Made by a program: the position numbers and the translations under genes
From: Candidatus Izemoplasma sp.
GTDB lineage: Bacteria; Bacillota_I; Bacilli_A; Izemoplasmatales; Izemoplasmataceae
Direction of reading: 5' to 3'
Assembly: GCA_007116105.1 (NCBI GenBank)
Contig: SKJA01000075.1
Coordinates: 1 to 11,141, forward strand
DNA length: 11,141 bases
The notes under the pieces: generated by a model
Database searches by the model: none
Told to the model about the DNA's origin: nothing
Seen by the model: only the letters and a program-made list of their open reading frames with translations
Part shown: positions 1-6,384 of the stretch, piece by piece
Position numbering within the stretch: position 1 is the stretch's first letter
Layout: every line of letters begins with the position of its first letter

Positions 1-505
1 CACTAAGGGAGACAAAACGCGCAAACCCTAAATCTTCTAACAGTGTTCTTAAGACGCCTTTTAATGCGTTCTCTTGAAAGGGTTCATCGATCAGCACACA
101 GGTCGCACCTTCAAACAACCCTGCATCAACATGCTCAATCCCTGAAGCCGCTTTGCCTGCCATGGGATGATGTGAGAGATATCGCTCTGGCTGTGGGATG
201 ACATCCAACAACGAGGTCATTAAAGGCACTTTAACGCCCACCACATCAGTCAAAAGAGTGTGTGGGGATAACTGGTGTTGGTGATGTTCTAAGAAGGCGC
301 GCATGGCGTCTGGATAGGTCGCGAAGATGAGCACATCGGCGCCTGTCAAATGACGGAGTTCACCGCTTTCGATCAGCTTTAGCTCAATCGCTTTAGCGCG
401 CGTGTTTTCATCTTTGTCGTAGCCATACACACGATGTCCTTTGGCTTTAAAGCGTGCTGCATAAGAACTTCCAATGAGGCCAAGACCGACAATAAAGATG
501 GTCAT
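1..505 (-). CDS. tyrA: Prephenate dehydrogenase, 3' end cut by window edge
   Basis: This gene encodes an enzyme that oxidatively decarboxylates prephenate to 4-hydroxyphenylpyruvate with NAD(P)+, in the tyrosine branch in the cytoplasm. The 168 visible residues begin with a Rossmann fold carrying GLGLIG (residues 7-12). An acidic residue, Asp30, ends the second strand, which in this family favours NAD+ over NADP+ (inference). The family signature HHPMAGKAASGIEH (112-125) contains the His-Pro-Met-Ala-Gly segment near the prephenate site. The helical C-terminal dimerisation domain, and any ACT domain, lie beyond the window. The start ATG overlaps the aroF TGA stop as ATGA, so translation is probably coupled and both genes share the attenuated leader upstream of aroF. 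Arogenate dehydrogenase activity cannot be excluded from sequence. Confidence 0.93.
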   Translation of the reverse strand, partial: MTIFIVGLGLIGSSYAARFKAKGHRVYGYDKDENTRAKAIELKLIESGELRHLTGADVLIFATYPDAMRAFLEHHQHQLSPHTLLTDVVGVKVPLMTSLLDVIPQPERYLSHHPMAGKAASGIEHVDAGLFEGATCVLIDEPFQENALKGVLRTLLEDLGFARFVSLS

Positions 506-1521
506 GTCAAACGCTTCCCTAAGACATCCGCTAAGGGTTTTAGATGCTCGAGCAACCGTTCAAAGCGTTCAAGGGTTAAAGACTGAGCACCATCACTCAG
601 TGCCTTTTCAGGTTCAGGATGAATTTCAATCATTTGGCCATGCGCGCCCACCGCTAAAGCGGCTTGAGCTAGGGGATCGATCATTTTATACCGCCCTGAG
701 GCATGGGAAGGATCCACAATGACAGGCAAATGCGACAGTTCCCTCACGGCCAACACCGCCGAAATGTCGAGTGTGTTGCGGGTGTAGGTTTCAAACGTCC
801 GAATGCCGCGTTCGCATAAAATGACTTGGTCATTCCCACCGTGCATGATGTACTCTGCGCTCATCAACCACTCTTCAATGGTGGCGCTAAGTCCTCGTTT
901 TAAAAAGATTGGTTTACGCGATTGTCCAAGCGCTTTGAGAAGATGAAAGTTCTGCATGTTTCGAGCGCCGACTTGAATGATGTCAACGTACTTCTCAAAC
1001 AGCGCAATCGCGGAGACGCTGGGCACTTCACTGATGACTTTCAGACCGTAACGATCAGCCACACGGCGCATCAACTTTAAGCCCTCTTCTCCCATGCCTT
1101 GAAACGCATAAGGGGAGGTGCGTGGTTTAAAGGCACCCCCGCGTAATATTTTCAAGTTGTGACGTTGTAAAAACGCCCCCACCTGCATCATTTGGGCCTC
1201 GTTTTCAACGGAGCACGGGCCGATCATCAGCACGTGCTGATCGCCTCCAATCACCACGCCATCGCCCAAATCAATGAGGGTGTCGTTGCTTTGAAACTCA
1301 CGGGAAGCTTTTTTGTAAGGGGATTGGATACGAATGACTTCGGCGACGGCTTCAAAGGCATAGAAATCGCGTGCCTCGAGTTTAGATGTATCGCCGATGA
1401 CACCAAAGATTTTAACTCGATCGCTCGAGACGTCTTTGAGGTCAAAGCCCTCTTGCTTAATGAAATCTAGAACACGTTGCACCGCTTCTAAACTGGCATC
1501 TCTTTTAATTTTAATGATCAT
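502..1521 (-). CDS. aroF: 3-deoxy-7-phosphoheptulonate (DAHP) synthase with N-terminal ferredoxin-like regulatory domain
   Basis: This enzyme condenses phosphoenolpyruvate and erythrose 4-phosphate to DAHP, the committed step of aromatic biosynthesis. The protein has 339 residues, close to the Thermotoga maritima type. Residues 1-70 form the ferredoxin-like (ACT-like) domain that mediates Tyr/Phe feedback inhibition in that type. The (beta/alpha)8 barrel follows, with GPCSVE (101-106), the PEP-site stretch RGGAFKPRTSPYAFQG (127-142), KRG (208-210) and DPSHASG (270-276). Metal ligands by comparison with the family are Cys103, His273, Glu299 and Asp310. The ATG at 1521 was chosen because GAGAGGAG at 1530-1537 lies 8 bases upstream; the open frame runs back to a TTG at 1539 that overlaps this ribosome binding site. 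It is followed by tyrA with an ATGA overlap. A terminator at 1542-1570 sits only 20 bases before the start, so expression requires read-through (see the leader entries). Confidence 0.96.
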   Translation of the reverse strand: MIIKIKRDASLEAVQRVLDFIKQEGFDLKDVSSDRVKIFGVIGDTSKLEARDFYAFEAVAEVIRIQSPYKKASREFQSNDTLIDLGDGVVIGGDQHVLMIGPCSVENEAQMMQVGAFLQRHNLKILRGGAFKPRTSPYAFQGMGEEGLKLMRRVADRYGLKVISEVPSVSAIALFEKYVDIIQVGARNMQNFHLLKALGQSRKPIFLKRGLSATIEEWLMSAEYIMHGGNDQVILCERGIRTFETYTRNTLDISAVLAVRELSHLPVIVDPSHASGRYKMIDPLAQAALAVGAHGQMIEIHPEPEKALSDGAQSLTLERFERLLEHLKPLADVLGKRLT

Positions 1522-1541
1522 TGTTGTGGCTCCTCTCAAAT

Positions 1542-1570
1542 AAAAAAACCGGTGGAAAGACCACCGGTTT
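1542..1570 (-). terminator. Attenuator terminator immediately upstream of aroF
   Basis: On the minus strand AAACCGGTGG (1570-1561) and CCACCGGTTT (1555-1546) form a perfect 10-bp stem with loop TCTTT, followed by an uninterrupted run of seven T (1548-1542). This is a canonical intrinsic terminator. It lies between the only plausible promoter region and aroF, and downstream of a Tyr-rich leader peptide, so its role should be conditional termination. It does not function as a plus-strand terminator, because the plus strand continues AAAGGG without a T run. Confidence 0.9.
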
Positions 1571-1627
1571 AAAGGGAATAGGGTTCGTGGCTTCCTTCAT
1601 GCTCAAAAAGGCTTGCCTTAGCAATCC
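1554..1627 (-). promoter_or_regulatory. Alternative RNA pairings of the aroF attenuator (candidate antiterminator)
   Basis: Hand pairing on the minus strand gives a chain of competing helices. GGATTGC (1627-1621) pairs with GCAAGCC (1616-1610) around a 4-base loop with one A-G mismatch. CCTT (1611-1608) can instead pair with AAGG (1597-1594). GGAAGCCAC (1595-1587) can pair with GTGG-U-CUU-U-CC (1564-1554), giving nine base pairs with two bulged U; this uses part of the terminator's 5' arm, loop and 3' arm and so excludes the terminator. No folding energies were computed, so this model is an inference. Confidence 0.45.
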
Positions 1628-1633
1628 TTCATG

Positions 1634-1675
1634 TTAGAAACCGTAGTAATAAACGTTACATAAGAGTTGTTTCAT
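1634..1675 (-). CDS. Aromatic attenuator leader peptide MKQLLCNVYYYGF
   Basis: This is a 13-codon open frame, too short for ordinary gene finding: MKQLLCNVYYYGF, then TAA. Three consecutive Tyr codons (TAT TAC TAC, 1651-1643) and a Phe codon (1639-1637) sit at its end. AAGGTGA (1687-1681) is a good ribosome binding site 5 bases before the ATG. The frame ends about 65 bases before an intrinsic terminator that precedes DAHP synthase. This is the arrangement of classical ribosome-mediated attenuators such as trpL or pheL: low charged tRNA-Tyr stalls the ribosome at the Tyr run and should favour read-through, whereas abundant Tyr lets the ribosome reach the stop codon and should favour termination. 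An overlapping ATG at 1679 opens another frame of only seven codons with no aromatic run. Confidence 0.82.
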   Translation of the reverse strand: MKQLLCNVYYYGF

Positions 1676-1693
1676 ACATATCACCTTGCTTAA

Positions 1694-1722
1694 ACGGTAT
1701 CACATGTCTTTTGAAAAGACAA
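1694..1722 (-). promoter_or_regulatory. Candidate promoter of the aroF leader
   Basis: TTGTCT (1722-1717) and TACCGT (1699-1694) are separated by 17 bases. The second hexamer is preceded by TGA, giving an extended -10 element that may compensate for its weak match. A run of A residues just upstream (about 1742-1733) could act as an UP element. Transcription would start near 1687, just before the leader-peptide ribosome binding site. A 15-base palindrome, GTCTTTTGAAAAGAC (1706-1720), overlaps the -35 element and spacer and could be an operator. Confidence 0.4.
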
Positions 1723-1740
1723 GAACCAACGCTTTTTTTT

Positions 1741-2589
1741 TTAAAGACTGGACAGATAGTTTTTCACCCAGCGTTCAACCAACGTAAACGGTGCACCGAT
1801 GAGCTCTTGAAACGTATACGACTCGAGAACGGACTCAACCATGCGTTTACCTAAATAGTAGCCCACATCACTCAGACCCTCAATGTCGTGCCAATCGCCG
1901 TAAAACCGTTCATGTCCAACACCCGCTTGTCTCAAAATCTCTAGATAGTGACCCTTCAGTGCTGCCTCTACGGCTTCGCACTGGGCTTCCCAACGTGTCA
2001 GTCGTTCCGGTAAAGCCGCGAGTTCGGTTTCATAGTAGCTTGCGACACCTTCGATGTATAGGCGCATGATCGCAGCCTCGTAAGCACTTTGAAAATGCCA
2101 GAGTTCACCCCGGTAATGTTGGTGCACCAAATGCATGTATTCATGTGCAATCAACCGCATCAGCTCTTCATCACTGGACCAATCCAGAGCGGCAATCTTA
2201 TCAATGCCCAGCAAAATGGATGGTTGATGAAGATACGTGATCGCCCATCCTGCGCCATTGCCAAGCCCATGGTACAACACAAACCGGACAGCGTTAAGCG
2301 AGGGATAAAATGACATCAATCTCGTTTTCATGTGGGGAATCAACACTTTTAGCCGGGCATGGATGTTGGTCATTTTCACATAATCTTGATGCGTCCGGTG
2401 AAACACTTTTTCAAGCGCGATGCGTTCCCAAGATAGGTTAACTTGTTCGTAATCTTGAATGCACAAATCTCTGAGTTTTGGCGCGTGCCCCATCGCATGG
2501 TACCAACCATCGAGCAAGCTTTCTGGCGTCAGGCGATGGTGGTACATTTCTTTAAAGTTTTCAAACACATCCACGACGTCAAAGCTCAT
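1741..2589 (-). CDS. Putative zinc metallopeptidase with HExxH motif (DUF2268/YjaZ-like)
   Basis: This is a 282-residue soluble protein with no signal peptide or membrane segment. Residues 149-153 read HEYMH, a gluzincin-type zinc-binding and catalytic motif, and Glu180 in YIEGVASYY (178-186) is placed to be the third zinc ligand. The combination of HEYxH with a downstream EG(V/L)A motif resembles the DUF2268 predicted Zn-dependent proteases (YjaZ-like). That assignment is from memory of the family; no substrate is known. The ATG is preceded by AGGA 7 bases upstream, inside the last codons of the prenyltransferase gene, and only 4 bases separate that gene's stop from this start, so the two are probably co-transcribed and may be translationally coupled. 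No terminator follows the stop, so some transcripts may run into the aroF leader. Confidence 0.72.
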   Translation of the reverse strand: MSFDVVDVFENFKEMYHHRLTPESLLDGWYHAMGHAPKLRDLCIQDYEQVNLSWERIALEKVFHRTHQDYVKMTNIHARLKVLIPHMKTRLMSFYPSLNAVRFVLYHGLGNGAGWAITYLHQPSILLGIDKIAALDWSSDEELMRLIAHEYMHLVHQHYRGELWHFQSAYEAAIMRLYIEGVASYYETELAALPERLTRWEAQCEAVEAALKGHYLEILRQAGVGHERFYGDWHDIEGLSDVGYYLGKRMVESVLESYTFQELIGAPFTLVERWVKNYLSSL

Positions 2590-2593
2590 TGTA

Positions 2594-3502
2594 TCATCCT
2601 ATCCACAACAGCCAACTAACCCCTAAAACAAAGGTCGTATTGGTGAGGATGCTCAGTAACGTTAACCACAACATCAAAGGTTTACCTGGTTGTGTCTTTG
2701 GATTAAACACGAGCACTGTTTGCACCAGCAGCAACACAAACAGCAGGGCAAGCACCACATTAAAGGCAATGCTTGAGCCAGGCAATTGGGTGTTTTGCCA
2801 TAACAAACTCAAGGAGATCACAAACCACAACAACATTAACTTACGGGCTAACGGCACCCCTAAAATAACCGCTGAAGTGTGCTTGTTGGACAGAGCATCG
2901 GAGGGTTGATCTGGCAGTGAGGTCCCAAATGCCATCGCCAATTGTGAGGGTAAAAGCAACAAGACTATCCCCCACGACAGATTGCTTATATCCCCGCCTT
3001 GCACCGTGTAGCCAAGCAGGGGTAACACGACCCCAACCCCGAGCATTTGAAGCACTTCACCAAACCCTCGATAAGAGAGTTTAATGGGGCCAAAACTATA
3101 GGCGTGTAACAAGAAGATGCCAAAAACACCCAAGACAATCGGGATCATCGAACCGATCAGCCAAGCAAAATAGCTGGTGATTAAGACGGTCAACACCAAC
3201 ATCACTCTGGTGCCTTTCAACAAATCTTGGCGCGTTAAAGCCCCCTCGATTAAGACGCGTGAACCTCCGGTAAAAGGGGTGAACGTTTGATTCAGTTGAT
3301 CGGTTTCATAATCCGCATAATCATTCGCATAGACAATGAAAAAATGGATGAAAAGACCAAAGACAAACAGCCCCAAAAAACGCATGCTACTGAAGGTACC
3401 ACTTTGACTATAATAGAGCATTTGCCCTAATAATATACTGGGAAAAATAAACATTTGCGCAGGTAAGCGAGACGCTTTCACCCAAGCGAGAACAGATTTC
3501 AT
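2594..3502 (-). CDS. UbiA-family membrane prenyltransferase (MenA-like)
   Basis: This is a 302-residue integral membrane protein with about eight or nine hydrophobic segments. It should transfer a polyprenyl group from its diphosphate to an aromatic or other acceptor. The first Asp-rich motif, NDYADYETD (60-68), matches NDxxDxxxD, which binds Mg-diphosphate. The second is DQPSD (198-202). TGGSRVLIEGAL (78-89) and the segment YSFGPIKLSYRGFGE (135-149) are typical of bacterial and archaeal UbiA members. The acceptor is not readable from sequence: 1,4-dihydroxy-2-naphthoate (menaquinone) is the most likely in a Gram-positive-type genome, but no other men genes are in the window. A polyprenyl diphosphate synthase at 10455-11141 could supply the donor. 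AGAGGGA lies about 4 bases before the ATG. The downstream HExxH protein follows after 4 bases. Confidence 0.88.
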   Translation of the reverse strand: MKSVLAWVKASRLPAQMFIFPSILLGQMLYYSQSGTFSSMRFLGLFVFGLFIHFFIVYANDYADYETDQLNQTFTPFTGGSRVLIEGALTRQDLLKGTRVMLVLTVLITSYFAWLIGSMIPIVLGVFGIFLLHAYSFGPIKLSYRGFGEVLQMLGVGVVLPLLGYTVQGGDISNLSWGIVLLLLPSQLAMAFGTSLPDQPSDALSNKHTSAVILGVPLARKLMLLWFVISLSLLWQNTQLPGSSIAFNVVLALLFVLLLVQTVLVFNPKTQPGKPLMLWLTLLSILTNTTFVLGVSWLLWIG

Positions 3503-3593
3503 ACAGTCCCTCTTTTCTAATGGTGTTAATCTATTTAAACATATTTAAGCGAAGATGAAGGTGAAAACGCTAAAAAAAGGCGGGCACTTTAAG

Positions 3594-3608
3594 AAGTGTG
3601 ATACACTT
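3594..3608. promoter_or_regulatory. Inverted repeat upstream of the gamma-glutamyltransferase-like gene
   Basis: AAGTGT-GAT-ACACTT is a perfect 6-bp inverted repeat with a 3-base centre, 16 bases before the chosen ATG at 3625. An overlapping alternative pairing, CACTT (3585-3589) with AAGTG (3594-3598), also exists. The repeat contains TGATACACT, a possible extended -10 element, though no good -35 is seen 17 bases upstream. It could be an operator over the promoter. The rest of 3503-3624 is AT-rich and separates two divergent genes, but no convincing promoter for the prenyltransferase is visible. Confidence 0.3.
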
Positions 3609-3624
3609 AATCAGAGGTGATTCA

Positions 3625-5196
3625 ATGTTCAGTCCACGCGATGTAACCTTTAAACATGGCGCCGTTGCGACGAGTGTCCCAGACGCAGCCCACATTGGCT
3701 TAGAGGTCTTAAAGCAGGGGGGCAACGCCATCGATGCGGCGGTTGCTACAGCCGCAGCCTTGACGGTGTGTGAACCCACTTCCAATGGCATTGGCAGTGA
3801 TTTGTTTGCGTTGGTGTGGTGGCAAGGCGCGCTTTATGCGCTCGATGCTTCGGGTCCTTCACCCAAGGCTTTGACGTTAGAGTATCTCCAAAAGATGGGG
3901 CTTACGACCATCCCAACGGTTGGTCCGCTTGGAATCAATGTGCCTGGCACTCCAGCAGGATGGGAAGCCCTTGTTGAGCGCTTTGGAAGACGAACATTCG
4001 CACAAAACCTTGCTCCCGCCATCGACAAAGCCCGTGCAGGCATGACCATCACGAAGACACTCGAACATTATTGGAACAAAGCCTTAAAGCGTTATGGTGA
4101 CTTTGAAGATCAGGCCGCGATGCAAAGTTTTTTTAACACCTTTGGTAAGACCCCGGTAACTTGTGGTCAAACGGTGGTGCTCAACGATCATGCGAATACT
4201 TTACAGACACTTGCGAACGAGGGGAGTCAATGCTTTTACCAAGGGCCATTGGCTTCGACCATGGCACAGTATGTGAAAGCCCACGGAGGATTACTGGATG
4301 AGGACGATCTTAAAGACTATCGCGTCTCGTGGGTGAAACCCATGAAAACCACTTTTCGTGGTTATGATGTGGTGGAGATGCCTCCTCCCACACAAGGGGT
4401 GATTGCCCTAGAAACATTGGCCATTTTAGATCAACTCTTTCCACCCAGGCAGGACGCTGAATGGGTTCATCAGATGATTGAAGCCACCAAGCGGGCCTTT
4501 TCTGACGGCTTTGCGACACTCACTGACCCTGCCTACATGCGTGTGTCACCTGAAGATTTACTGGATCCTAAACACGTGCAGCAACATGCTCAAGCACTTC
4601 AAACGAACGCAAGCCAAAGCTCAGACGATGCTTCACTGCCTGGTGGGACGGTGTATTTGGCCACCGTCGATGCACAGGGCAACATGGTGTCTCTCATTCA
4701 AAGCAATTACTACGGTTTTGGCTCTGGCATGGTGGTGCCTGGCACAGGCATTGCATTGAACAACCGAGCCTGTGGTTTTTCGTTGGAAGCAGGCCACATC
4801 AATCACGTTGCCCCCATGAAAAAAACGTTGCATACTTTAATCCCAGCTTTTTTAATGAATGGGCCTCAACCAATAGGACCCTTTGGGTTAATGGGCGGTT
4901 TCATGCAGCCTCAGGGCCATACACAAGTGTTAGCCCACATTTTCGACCGTCAGCGCACCCTTCAAGAAGCGCTTGATGCACCTAGGTGGCAATGGATGAA
5001 GGCATCTGACGTGATGGTTGAGCCAGATTTTGATTTAGACTTAAAGGACCATCTTATAAAAAAAGGACACCACATTCGTGTCCAAGAAGAAATCGGTTAT
5101 TTTGGGCGAGGACAAATCTTATGGGTCAATCCTCTCACTAAACGCATTCACGCAGCCACAGAGCGGCGCTGTGAGGGGACAATTGCGGGCTATTAA
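3625..5196 (+). CDS. Gamma-glutamyltransferase family Ntn-hydrolase, cytoplasmic type
   Basis: This is a 523-residue member of the gamma-glutamyltranspeptidase family, which cleaves or transfers gamma-glutamyl groups, for example from glutathione, after autocatalytic cleavage of a precursor. GGNAIDAA (32-39) and EPTSNGIGSD (50-59) are family signatures of the large subunit. Thr342 in GGTVYLATVD (340-349) is positioned as the new N-terminal nucleophile, which would give a small subunit of 182 residues; SNYYGFGSG and GTGIALNNR follow as expected. There is no signal peptide, unlike secreted GGTs, so the protein is likely cytoplasmic and its natural substrate is uncertain (YwrD-like or acylase-type roles are alternatives). 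ATG 3625 was chosen over the GTG at 3598 because AGAGGTGA ends 4 bases before it. The gene converges on the TauE-family gene with overlapping stops. Confidence 0.88.
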   Translation: MFSPRDVTFKHGAVATSVPDAAHIGLEVLKQGGNAIDAAVATAAALTVCEPTSNGIGSDLFALVWWQGALYALDASGPSPKALTLEYLQKMGLTTIPTVGPLGINVPGTPAGWEALVERFGRRTFAQNLAPAIDKARAGMTITKTLEHYWNKALKRYGDFEDQAAMQSFFNTFGKTPVTCGQTVVLNDHANTLQTLANEGSQCFYQGPLASTMAQYVKAHGGLLDEDDLKDYRVSWVKPMKTTFRGYDVVEMPPPTQGVIALETLAILDQLFPPRQDAEWVHQMIEATKRAFSDGFATLTDPAYMRVSPEDLLDPKHVQQHAQALQTNASQSSDDASLPGGTVYLATVDAQGNMVSLIQSNYYGFGSGMVVPGTGIALNNRACGFSLEAGHINHVAPMKKTLHTLIPAFLMNGPQPIGPFGLMGGFMQPQGHTQVLAHIFDRQRTLQEALDAPRWQWMKASDVMVEPDFDLDLKDHLIKKGHHIRVQEEIGYFGRGQILWVNPLTKRIHAATERRCEGTIAGY

Positions 5197-5930
5197 AAGA
5201 TGCCAAACAGACCATTAAAGCCCATCACCAATAAAAAGACACTGATGAGGACATCAAACGATCGATCGTTGATGCGCCCTTGCATCTTCATGCCTAAGGC
5301 ATTGCCTACCAACACCATCGGCAACAAACTCAACGACAGCCACACTAAAGGCAATGGGTATTGCTCATTCAACACAAAAGACAACAAAGAGCTGCTGTTA
5401 AGAATAAACAAGAACAGCACAATGGTCACCCGAAAATCGTCTTTTTTTAAATCACTGTTGCCTAAATAAATCAACACCGGCACACTGCCGGCACCCAGTA
5501 ATGTGTTCAAAGCCCCACCCAGTAACCCTACAGGCACGAAATAACGGCTTGCGTGTCGAATGACCCAGGAAAGCTTAAAGAGTTTGTTGAGTGCTGTGAA
5601 GATTAATAAAACCGACAACACCACTGTAAACATCCGCTCTTCAAAGCGGTCTAAGAAAACACCACTGATGAGGGACGCAAGAATCACTGAAACAATCAGT
5701 GGCAAAAACGTCTTGAAAGCTTCTTTATTAAACGAGCGCGCTTGGACTAGCATGAAGACATTCAAACAAAGATTGATGGTCACGACCAACACACGGGTTT
5801 CTTGAGGCAGCAAGAAAAAAGCCGCAATCAGCGGTATTGCAATGAGTGACGAACCAAACCCACTGACGCCTTTGACAAAGGCTGCGATCATCATGATAGC
5901 CGCGATGCCTAGAAACACTGGTATTGTCAT
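5193..5930 (-). CDS. TauE/SafE (TSUP) family membrane transporter
   Basis: This is a 245-residue membrane protein with about eight hydrophobic segments in two related halves. FVKGVSGFGSSLIAIPLI (18-35) and the later repeat GLLGGALNTLLGAGSVPVLIYLG (135-157) are the paired glycine-rich signatures of the sulfite/organosulfur exporter family (TauE/SafE, 4-toluene sulfonate uptake permease family). The substrate, typically a small organic anion such as sulfite or sulfoacetate, cannot be told. Three in-frame ATG codons lie at the 5' end (5939, 5936, 5930); the third is preferred because AAAGG lies 9 bases upstream, while the first abuts this site. The stop TAA shares TTAA with the stop of the converging hydrolase gene, with no intervening terminator. 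A perfect TATAAT lies just upstream. Confidence 0.9.
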   Translation of the reverse strand: MTIPVFLGIAAIMMIAAFVKGVSGFGSSLIAIPLIAAFFLLPQETRVLVVTINLCLNVFMLVQARSFNKEAFKTFLPLIVSVILASLISGVFLDRFEERMFTVVLSVLLIFTALNKLFKLSWVIRHASRYFVPVGLLGGALNTLLGAGSVPVLIYLGNSDLKKDDFRVTIVLFLFILNSSSLLSFVLNEQYPLPLVWLSLSLLPMVLVGNALGMKMQGRINDRSFDVLISVFLLVMGFNGLFGIF

Positions 5931-5951
5931 ATACATCATCCTTTACAGTGT

Positions 5952-5957
5952 ATTATA
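5952..5957 (-). promoter_or_regulatory. -10 element for the TauE-family gene
   Basis: A perfect TATAAT on the minus strand (5957-5952) lies about 20 bases before the start codon, immediately downstream of the dha operon terminator. No good -35 hexamer is visible 16-18 bases upstream, where the sequence is A-rich. The resulting 5' leader would be very short, about 14-16 bases, and would just contain the ribosome binding site. Confidence 0.55.
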
Positions 5958-5980
5958 CCGTTTTTTCTTTCTTTAGCACT

Positions 5981-6015
5981 AAAAAAAACGATGTTCTTGA
6001 TTGAACATCGTTTTT
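5981..6015 (-). terminator. Terminator of the dhaKLM operon
   Basis: AAAAACGATGTTC (5984-5996) and GAACATCGTTTTT (6003-6015) form a perfect 13-bp stem with a 6-base loop. On the minus strand it ends in a run of eight T (5988-5981). It starts 3 bases after the dhaM stop codon and ends before the TauE-family promoter, insulating the two units. A plus-strand T run (6011-6015) exists too, but no plus-strand gene reads into it. Confidence 0.92.
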
Positions 6016-6018
6016 GAT

Positions 6019-6384
6019 TTACTTGACGTTTAAACGTTTTAATTCTTCGGTAATGCTTTCAGCAGACGCCTTAGACATCATCATCGCAGCCGCAATAAAG
6101 GCTCCTTCAACGAGCGCTGACTTATGAATGATGAGTGTTTTTTCAGTAAGTTCAGCGGCCATTTCAACATTCATTAAGGCGCTGCCTAAATCATAAAAAA
6201 CATGGAGCGTTGAGGCTTCGTTTTCTTCAATCGCTTGCGTGACTCTGGGTAAGTTTGTGCCAATGGTGTGTTCGTCTAAGCCACCGGCAGTGGTGATGGG
6301 CACATCTTTGACAATTTCTAACAACAAAGATTTTAACCCCTCAGCAATCCCATACGCATGGGACACAATCACGATGCCTTGCAT
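6019..6384 (-). CDS. dhaM: DhaM, PTS phosphoryl-carrier subunit of dihydroxyacetone kinase
   Basis: This is a 121-residue cytoplasmic protein with a single EIIA-mannose-like domain. It passes phosphate from PTS HPr to the ADP bound on DhaL. His9 in VSHAYGIAEG (7-16) is the expected phosphorylated residue; GGLDEHTIGT (34-43) and DLGSALMN (65-72) match the family. It lacks the HPr-like and EI-like domains fused to the E. coli protein, as is usual in Gram-positive bacteria, so it depends on HPr encoded elsewhere. Its ATG overlaps the dhaL stop by one base (TAATG), indicating translational coupling. It is the last gene of the operon, followed by a strong terminator. Confidence 0.96.
   Translation of the reverse strand: MQGIVIVSHAYGIAEGLKSLLLEIVKDVPITTAGGLDEHTIGTNLPRVTQAIEENEASTLHVFYDLGSALMNVEMAAELTEKTLIIHKSALVEGAFIAAAMMMSKASAESITEELKRLNVK

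Noticed and set aside
502..504. TGA read as Trp (mollicute code 4)
   Set aside because: TGA ends aroF exactly in an ATGA overlap with tyrA and ends the prenyltransferase 4 bases before the next start, so it is a stop here.
1522..1539. N-terminal extension of aroF to TTG 1539
   Set aside because: The extension overlaps the AGAGGAG ribosome binding site of the ATG at 1521 and is not expected in the family.
1604..1620. TAAGGCAAGCCTTTTTG as a second terminator in the aroF leader
   Set aside because: The stem is only 4 bp (AAGG/CCTT) before the T run, too weak for a stand-alone terminator; it is more likely part of the competing helices.
1658..1679. Overlapping leader frame starting at ATG 1679 (MYETTLM)
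   Set aside because: It is only seven codons, has a single Tyr and its start is crowded against the ribosome binding site; the frame at 1675 carries the Tyr run and a better spacing.
1542..1740. T-box riboswitch controlling aroF
   Set aside because: The terminator arms do not contain the T-box sequence (a UGGNACCGCG-type bulge), and the leader of about 150 bases lacks the Stem I features; the Tyr-rich leader peptide explains the arrangement better.
4478..4759. 93-codon frame inside the gamma-glutamyltransferase-like gene
   Set aside because: It lies in an alternative frame of a well-conserved gene covering the catalytic Thr region, with no recognisable features.
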